This document shows positions 56,530 to 64,000 of a stretch of DNA of 64,000 bases, in pieces. The stretch is from Sambucus nigra. Taxonomy: Eukaryota > Streptophyta > Magnoliopsida > Dipsacales > Adoxaceae. The stretch lies in contig OX422221.1 of assembly GCA_949130495.1 (NCBI GenBank), positions 28,718,917-28,782,916 on the forward strand, read 5' to 3'. A program made the translations under genes and the position numbers. The notes below the pieces were generated by a model. It searched no databases, was not told where the DNA came from, and worked only from the letters and a program-made list of their open reading frames with translations. Position 1 is the stretch's first letter, and each line of letters opens with the position of its first letter.

Positions 56530-59500
56530 TCATGAGAAAAGATGTGGATATTTCTCCCGCATCTCGTCCTCGCGTTCCCAAGTTGATTCGCTCGCATGAT
56601 GATGACTCCAATGAACTCTCACTAGGGGCACCACACGAGATCTCAACTTTCGCTCCCCAAACTCAAGGATAGCAACCGGTTGTTCTTCATAAGAAACATC
56701 GGGCTGCAATTCGATATCTTTGAAAGGAATGTGCCAAAGGGCACCTTCACACCTTCTGTACTTTTTCAAGGAGGAGACATGAAATACATCATGGATTTGT
56801 TATAAGGGTTCCGGCAAGGCAAGTTGGTATGCTACGGGACCAACCTTTGCGATTACCGGGAAAGGTCCAACAAAGCGGGGTGCAAGCTTTCCTTTCTTCC
56901 CAAAACGCTTAATGCCCTTCATCGGGGACACTCGCACCAACACTTGGTATCCAACCTCCAACTCCATAGGTCTCCTATCCGCATCGGCATAACTCTTTTA
57001 GCGATCTTGGGCTATTCGTATGCGGTTTCGAATAAGCTCAATCTTCAAAGAAGTATCTTGGATCATCTCAGGTCCAAGGAACTTATTATCACCCACTTCC
57101 AACCAACAAGCGGGCTATCTACAAGGCCTGCCATACAGAGCTTCATAAGGTGCCATACCAATGGTAAATTGGTACGAGTTGTTGTAAGCAAACTCAACCA
57201 ACGGAAGATATTGTTCCCAACTACCTTTAAAGTCAAGTATGCACATACGAAGCATATCCTCCAACATCTGGTTTACCCTTTCGGTCTGACCGTCTGTTTG
57301 AGGATGATAGGAAGAGCTTAACTTCAACTCGGTCCCCATAGCTCCCTGGAAACTCTGCCAAAAGTGGGACACAAATATTTTATCTCGGTCGGAGATAATA
57401 TTCAAAGGTACCCCGTGGAGTCTGACGATTTCCTCAATGAACAACTGGGCATAACGAGCGGTATCATAATCGGTGCGCACAGGTAAGAAGTGTGCCGACT
57501 TAGTCAAACGGTCGACAATCACCCAAATTGAGTCATGACCCTTTTGCGATCAAGGCAAGCCCGTAACAAAGTCCATCGAAATGCTCTCCCATTTCCATAC
57601 GAGAATCTCGAGCGGTTGTAACAAACCTGTCGGTCGCTGGTGATCAATCTTAACCAACTGACAAGTAGTGCATTGAGACACAAACTCTGAGATATCCCTC
57701 TTCATACCCGCCCACCAATACAACCGACGCATATCTTGGTACATCTTGTCCCCGCCGGGATGTACCGTGAACTTCGACCCGTGGGATTCTGCCATAACTG
57801 CACGTCTCAAATCCCCATCATCGGGAACCACAAGTCTTCCATGGAAGCGTAGTCCACCCTCAGAGCCTATTGAGTACGACTCCGCTCCCTCAGACAACAA
57901 CTGGCGTGTATGGTCTTGACAAACTTTATCTCTCTTCTGAGCTTCCACAATCTTTGCTATAATCGTGGGAGTAACCGTCATCACTGAAAGGAATGCTCTC
58001 GCTCCGGCATCCTCCAGGCTGAGTTCTTTCCACTTAGCTTTCCACACCTCAGCTAAGTTTCCATCAGGCTTTCTACTCAAGGCATCGGCTACCACATTCG
58101 CCTTCCCGGGGTGATAATGAATATCAAATTGGTAGTCTTTCACGAACTCCAACCAACGGCGCTGGCGCATGTTCAAATCCTTTTGGGAGAATAAGTACTG
58201 TAGCGATTTTTGGTCGGTGAAAAGACTAAACTTTTCCCCCAAGAGGTAATGCCTCCATATCTTCAAGGCAAATACAACGGCGGCGAACTCCAAATCATGC
58301 ACCGGATAGTTCCTCTCGTGAGGCTTCAACTTACGAGAAGCGTATGCAATGGGTTGCCTCTCTTATTGAAGAACACCTCCTAACCCCAGAAGAGATGCAT
58401 CGGTAAAGACGAGATATTCCAATCCCGGCCTTGGCAATGCCAGGACTGGAGCTGAAGTCAGTCTATCCTTGAGCTCATCGAAAGTCGTTTGACATGAACT
58501 GTCCCAAATGAATCTTACTCCTTTCCGGGTCAAATTCGTCAATGGGCTAGCAACCTTAGAAAAGCCCTTAATGAATCGACGATAATAACCCGCCAAGCCC
58601 AGTAAACTACAAACTTCAGTGGGCGTCGTGGGCTGACCCCACTCTTTCACCGCGATCACCTTACTCGGATCCACAGACACGTCTTGGGATGACACCACAT
58701 GCCCCAAAAATTGAACTTCCTTCAACCAGAAGCCACACTTCTCAAACTTTGCATACAATTGATGATCCCTCAATCTCTGCAGGAGCAACCGTAAGTGAGC
58801 AGCGTGATCCGACTCTGTCTGAGAATAGACTAGGATATCATCAATAAATACAATGATAAACTGGTCAAGGAAATCCCGAAACACCCTATTCATAAGGTCC
58901 ATAAACACTGCAGGGGCATTGGTTAGCCCAAAGGGCATAACCAAGAACTCATAAGATCCATAACGGGTCAGAAAGGCCGTCTTGGATACATCTTGCTCTC
59001 GTATCCTCAATTGGTGATACCCTGTCCGCAAGTCGATCTTGGAGAAGTAAGAAGCTCCCCTAAGTTGATCAAAAAAGTCGTCGATGCGAGGTAAAGGGTA
59101 TCTATTCCGGATGGTGACTTTATTCAACTCTCTATAGTCCACGCATAACCGGAGAGAGCCGTCTCTCTTCTTCACAAACAATACCGGAGCGCCCCACGGC
59201 GAGGTACTACGCCTAATAAAGCCCTGCTCCAGTAGCTTCTGAATCTGATCTCTCAGCTCCCTCATCTCCACAGGAGCCATTCGATAAGGAGCTTTTGCGA
59301 TCGGTCGAGTTCCCGGCATCAAGTCAATCACAAACTCTATTTCCCGACTTGGAGGTAATCCGGGTATCTCCCGAAAAATATCTTCAAAGTCCCGAACGAT
59401 TGGAAGAGAATCTAGGGGAACCACGACATCTCTAGATGCATCTTCCGCAATACAATATAAATAAGCACTCGTGCTCCCTTCCATACAAGGCATAACTACT

Positions 59501-61125
59501 AGGAACATCTCTTGTCCCGGAACCGCAAAAACTATACTCTTCCCGAAGCTATTCACTATAGCACGGTACTTCACTAGCCAATCCATACCCAAAATTACAT
59601 CGTACCCGACCATATCAAGGACGAGCAAATCGGCATCAAAACACAAGTCACCAAGATTAATTTCTACGTTTTTACATACGAAGAAAATCAATGAACCATC
59701 GCCCATAGAGGATTCAACACTAGTGAAGGTACTTTCAGCAGATTTTATCAAACCTGTAGTCTGAGCAAAACTTCTAGAAATAAAGGAGTGTTTAGCACCC
59801 GTATCAAATAGAATTCGACCCATGTGCCCCTGAATGAGAAACTTACCCTCGATCGCCGGTGGTGCCGGAGGAGCTGGAGGAAGCAAAGCCTCTTGAAGAT
59901 GGTAAACCCTTCCGTACTGCAATTTCCCCTGTTGAGGAGGAGCAACCGGATTAGGTGCTTGAGGCGGAAACTGTACATACGGCTGTTGTGGGGCCCGAGG
60001 AAGATGCCCTCCAACCAACTGAGGACACGCCCTTTTATAGTGGCCCAGCTCCCCACACTGAAAACATTTGATTGTCGTAATATCCTGATTTCTACCGTGG
60101 TTATTTCGGAGTTGACCCGCACCTCGGCCCTGTTGGCCCCTACCACCATTTCCACCTCGACCTCCCTGAGGCTGCTGACCGCCTTGTCCTTGCCTGTTAT
60201 TATTGTTGTTGCCACCAGCATTAAACCCACCGAAACGTTGACGCTTGGACGAATCCCCCTGCTGAGGATCCCTCTCAACCTGTTTGTACCCCGAGGATTG
60301 AGACGAAGAAGATGTTCCCCCTCCGTTCCCAACACCTCCCTGCCTCCCCGATTGTCCCACAGTAACAACCTTCTTCTTGTTTAGCAGAAACAATCTATGC
60401 TCCTGACAATAAAGCAAAGCGGCATTCATCACATCACCAAAAGTCACTAGAGATGGATTTCCCAGCAAATGTTGCTTTATTCGCCAGTTCAAACCTCCCA
60501 CAAACTTGGAGATCCTCTTCGACTCTGGAGTTACCTCATCCGGTATAAAACTGTCTAACCGGGTAAACTCTTCCTTATACTCAGCAACTGACCTCTCCCC
60601 TTGAGCCAAATCCTGCAGCTTCCTCTGCATTTCCCTCTGAACTACGGGAGGGAAATACTTACCATCAAACAAAGCCCAAAAATTTGTAATGGACATAGTA
60701 TCCCTTTGCTCGGGTGTCGTCATTGACTCCCACCAATGTAAGGCCGGTCCTACCAGCTTGAAAGTAACAAGAATCTGCTTCTTCTCCTCACTACATTCCA
60801 CCATCCTAAGATGGCGCTGCATATCTCTCTTCCACTGGTTCGCCTTGATAACATCTGAAACACCCTCAAACTCCGGGGGATTTCCCTTAAGGAAAGATTC
60901 TCTCACCCGTTCCCACTGAGAAGGTCCCGTGGGAACTTGTGCTTCTTGTCCCCTAACTTGGGCTTGTGGCATTTGTTGGGCCACGGCAGTCATCGCGGCG
61001 TTGACAGCTTGGGCCACAATATTTGCCACTTCAGCGGCACTGATACTCCCCTGCTGCTGTGGAGGACCAAACTCATCCTCAACGACCCTATTACGTCTAG
61101 CGGGACGTCCTCTCTTCGGTGGCAT
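56530..61125 (-). pseudogene. Tekay gag-pol polyprotein of J, one frame with five stops
   Basis: A frame of about 1532 codons starting [12 protein letters not shown] at 61125. Capsid: [20 protein letters not shown] and [12 protein letters not shown]. Zinc knuckle: [14 protein letters not shown]. Protease: [61 protein letters not shown]. RNase [44 protein letters not shown]. Integrase: HPGGDKMYQDMRRLYWW with CTTCQLVK, SMDFVTGLP, IISDRDKIFVSHFW, HPQTDGQTERVNQ, then a GDKFLGPE-like tail and chromodomain VVPLVRVHWS. Stops at 58363, 57550, 57115, 56998 and 56800 are in frame and no frameshift is present. The first stop falls between RT and RNase H, so gag, protease and RT could still be made. Confidence 0.95.
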
Positions 61126-61305
61126 CTGAGATAAAGACGAGAGAGAGTTAAAACATAATGTAAGACAATCTATTTAGGAGAAGATCGCATACATAGGCAG
61201 CAAAACAATCCTAACATTAAGTTCTATATCAAAGAACGCTACGGTAGAACGTGACAAGTCCGCATAGATCCTAAAGACTCTAGAACCTGATGCTCTGATA
61301 CCATC
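61126..61305 (-). promoter_or_regulatory. Leader and primer binding site of J
   Basis: The initiator-Met type site TGGTATCAGAGC (minus strand, 61292-61303) is two bases inside the 5' LTR. The leader to the gag start is about 166 bases. Confidence 0.9.
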
Positions 61306-63989
61306 TGTGACAACCTGCTATCCGAAATAAAGGGTGGCCAGCCCTATACCCCGATTAAATAGGAAATCATGGATAATATCATCCTCAGCATCACGACAAT
61401 ATACAAAGTATAAGGAATAACCACTCTATATTCCAGAAAACGGGTTACCAAAAACTTTGGTTTGAAATAAAAAGGAAAACATTTTCAACAACCCATCATA
61501 GAAATAGAGGGTGGAAACCCCCACAAGCGCATATAAGAAATCCCGAAAGATACAAAGGACCGAATAAAGCTTCGGTCAATACCATCCATACAACATACAT
61601 ATAGCATCAAGTGTTACATAATAAATTCATTATACATTTACAATAGTTTGGGCAAGAAGCCCGAATGAACCGAACATAACTAGAAACATAAACAGAGGCG
61701 TCTACACAAAATCCCGTGAAATCCGCACAATGTCACGGCTCCTCAAAACATGCGGAAGGGAAAAGTCATTACTGGAGACCGTGCGGCGGAACACCTGAGC
61801 GGATCATATACATATAGAGATACCACAAGAAAAGAAAACCGGTCAGGGCCGGGTATATGTGATCAATAGATAAATGACAAGTATGATAATGATGCACAAT
61901 TAAGCATGGATGATAGTCTAGCATGTTAACAGCATATAAGGAACTGAAACTGGTGAAGGACTACATAGAGTGAGATTTATAATAAAACAGAATTAAAAGT
62001 GCTTATGAGCCTTTATCATCTTTAATCATATTTCAATTCAAATATTCATTTTCCATTCCTTATCAGGAATATAATTGACATCATGTGCTCTATATGGCAC
62101 TAATCTCAATAACATGCTCTTTGCGGCATAATTTTGCTCTTTATGGCATTAATGTTCCATCGAGTCCAACTCGATAATTAGAATAGTCATAAATATAAAT
62201 ATAACGCTTCTAAGACCGCCCAACCGGGTTTCCCCATTGTGCGCGTCCCTAAATAGCCATCATCTTCCAGGGCCTAACATAAGACAACCTGGGATCCTAT
62301 CGAAAGCGTCGGGAAGCGGCCATGAGCCTGCGTGGTAGCCAAGACCACACCCAGAATCTCCCTACCCCCGCAGAAAAAATATATAACCATAAGCGCTCCC
62401 ATGGCCTAGGACTATATCCACCCTGCATTCATTAGCCAGGGGGCTTCACCTATCGTGCGGACTTCCCTTAAGATGGTATTTAGAGAGGTGTGTAACATCC
62501 ATTTTATTAATTCCCATTACATGATTAGTAAATTATCATTTACCTTATCAATTTCCCATTTTAATAAAAGGTATAAGTTAATTCGGGACTAAGTATAAGG
62601 GGAAAGGAGTTTAGACTCCAAAGTTATCCCCAAGGCCTCTTTTAGGCTTTAATATGAACCATCAAGTCACATCTAACTCGAGTTTAATTCTACAGTCTCC
62701 AATTGACCTCAATAGATTCTAGACCGATAAAACTACAAGACAAAAGTGATGCCTAAACATCACCTTAAATTCCCCCTTGAATGAATCCTAGATGAACCCT
62801 TTCGAGTCTAGGATGTCGTCCCAACTCAACTAGAACTCTAAACCCTATGTTTACTTCATTTAAGAAGGTCCCTAATCAATAATCCTAAAGAAAAGGGGTT
62901 AAAAATGAAAAAAGAAAAATTTGGAAAATGCAGGGCTACCGAATCGATTCGCCCCCTTGGCCGAATCGATTCGGCCAGAAAGTTTGAGATTCTGCATAAT
63001 AGCCGAATCGATTCGCTCAGAGGGCCGAATCGATTCGGACTGAAAATCTGGGTTTCTGCATAACTGTCGAATCGATTCGGATAAATTCCGAATCGATTCG
63101 GTCAACAAGACCTGGGCACTGGAACTAACCGAATCGATTCGCCCAGGGGGCCGAATCGATTCGGGCCTGCGATTTTGCCAAGAAATGGCTATGGAGTCTT
63201 GGACTCCATTTTCTACCCAAACTCCAATTTCTTCCAACCAAACTTATATACCAACACTAAAATAACATCAATGACACTATTGGTCAACTAAAACCCCATG
63301 AATCCTCATTGAGTGAATCAAAACCCAAAATATACATAAGAAAACCCTAAGTTTTCTAAACTAAAATTAATACACCATTATCATAACAAATCATCTATCT
63401 CAAGACACAAATTTGCAAGTAAAAACTTGCCTTAATTCAGCAAATATGCAGATTCCTTGGTGTAGCAAGCTCTCTCTCAATCTCCAAAGCTTTCTCTCTA
63501 CTCTTTTCTTACTCTCTCTTAGGTTTAGGAAGGGATTTTGGGGAAATTAGAAGACTAAAAAGGCTTAAGTCGTGACTTAAGGTAAATGCCCCGCTAAATT
63601 AACCAAAAGTGCGATAAAATAATACGCAATAGCATAATTAAAGCACAACCAGTCAAAAATGCCCAAAACTACAAAATACAATATGGTACATTATTTGACT
63701 ATTTCGCACATTCCGGAATCAACTGCAACCTCCAAATTATCATTTGGACATTTTAAAATTCAATTTAGGTTCCGGTCTCATAATCAAGTCAAATATCATT
63801 TTATATTCAGATGATATTAATAAGCATGACATAGCAATATTTCCCATAATTATGATATGTATGCAACCTCATAATAAATATCAACTTTCTACATTGAATT
63901 TACATTCAAATCATAACCCAACACTTGGTTCCAATTACTATACTAAGTAATTACTATAAAATACGGTCTCATAAGCGAGGGTTATTACA
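61306..63989 (-). repeat. 5' LTR of element J (2684 bp)
   Basis: Partner of 53798-56481 with the same length and ends. Eight CGAATCGATTCG-type palindromes lie at 62939-63165, one of them mutated in its flanking base (GTCGAATCGATTCGG). Confidence 0.97.
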
Positions 63990-64000
63990 GTGTTCCTAGT

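Larger units (their letters stand above)
53798..63989 (-). mobile_element. Complete Tekay-type chromovirus J
   Basis: A 10,192-bp Ty3/gypsy element with two LTRs of exactly 2684 bp (53798-56481 and 61306-63989) and an exact target duplication GTGTT (53793-53797 and 63990-63994). The coding strand is minus. The primer site TGGTATCAGAGC is at 61292-61303 and the purine tract AAGGGGGGAGTA is at about 56482-56493. A single gag-pol frame runs 61125-56530 and ends in a chromodomain-like tail. About 16 differences between the LTRs were seen by eye (0.6%), mostly transitions, so the insertion is recent. Five stops break the polyprotein. Confidence 0.97.

Noticed and set aside
59824..60384. Plus- and minus-strand alternative frames over gag of J
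   Set aside because: They overlap the gag frame with its clear zinc knuckle and show no domain of their own.
61292..61303. tRNA gene sequence at TGGTATCAGAGC matches
   Set aside because: These are primer binding sites next to LTRs (also 44180-44191 and 39263-39275), 11-13 bases long, without a tRNA body.

Overview
This window looks like a block of repeat-rich, gene-poor plant nuclear chromatin. Every recognisable coding stretch belongs to a transposable element: three Tat-lineage Ty3/gypsy elements, two Tekay-type chromoviruses, two Ty1/copia elements plus one stray short LTR, two L1-type LINE fragments, a non-autonomous LTR element, a zinc-finger (TTF/MYM) type hAT transposase relic and a small hAT-type non-autonomous element. 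The only host-derived coding trace is a captured pentatricopeptide-repeat (PPR) fragment. These families point to a land plant, probably a dicot with a large genome; the species cannot be named from the sequence. No housekeeping gene, rRNA, tRNA gene or CRISPR array was found.

Layout. (1) 1-5145: the 3' part of Tat element A, whose own coding strand is + and whose gag-pol lies left of the window, with a 1.3-kb hAT-type element (2436-3757) inside. A sits inside the pol gene of Tekay element B (5146-8636), which abuts a minus-strand LINE (K, 8637-9840). (2) 9841-26273: a plus-strand LINE (L) split by the complete Tat element C (10097-22369, reverse orientation, target duplication AGGAG). (3) 26274-37037: Tat element D on the plus strand, without a target duplication and with extra sequence upstream of its 5' LTR. 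(4) 37038-45027: a short unassigned stretch, copia F (minus) whose LTR is split by complete copia G (39302-44561), and a short LTR N. (5) 45028-51985: hAT transposase relic H, split by a non-autonomous LTR element I (46214-50917, duplication ATATA). (6) 51986-53792: unassigned AT-rich sequence. (7) 53798-63989: complete, young Tekay element J on the minus strand (duplication GTGTT, two 2684-bp LTRs).

The most interesting biology is a two-gene antisense module shared by Tat elements A, C and D. Between pol and the 3' LTR each carries, on the strand opposite gag-pol, a spliced gene (aORF1, about 660 residues in C) followed by a coiled-coil gene (aORF2). Two introns of aORF1 lie at the same position and phase in all three elements although the proteins have diverged strongly. 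Antisense extra ORFs are known in Tat-lineage elements, so the existence of such ORFs is not new; the conserved two-intron structure and the two-gene order are what I would follow up.

Nearly all element genes are broken. Several keep one reading frame for kilobases and carry only stop codons (J pol, LINE L ORF2, C gag, D pol after one shift, most aORFs), which suggests point-mutation decay of silenced copies. By eye the LTR pairs differ by about 0.6% in J, 1.4% in D, 3% in C and 4% in G, so J is the youngest insertion.
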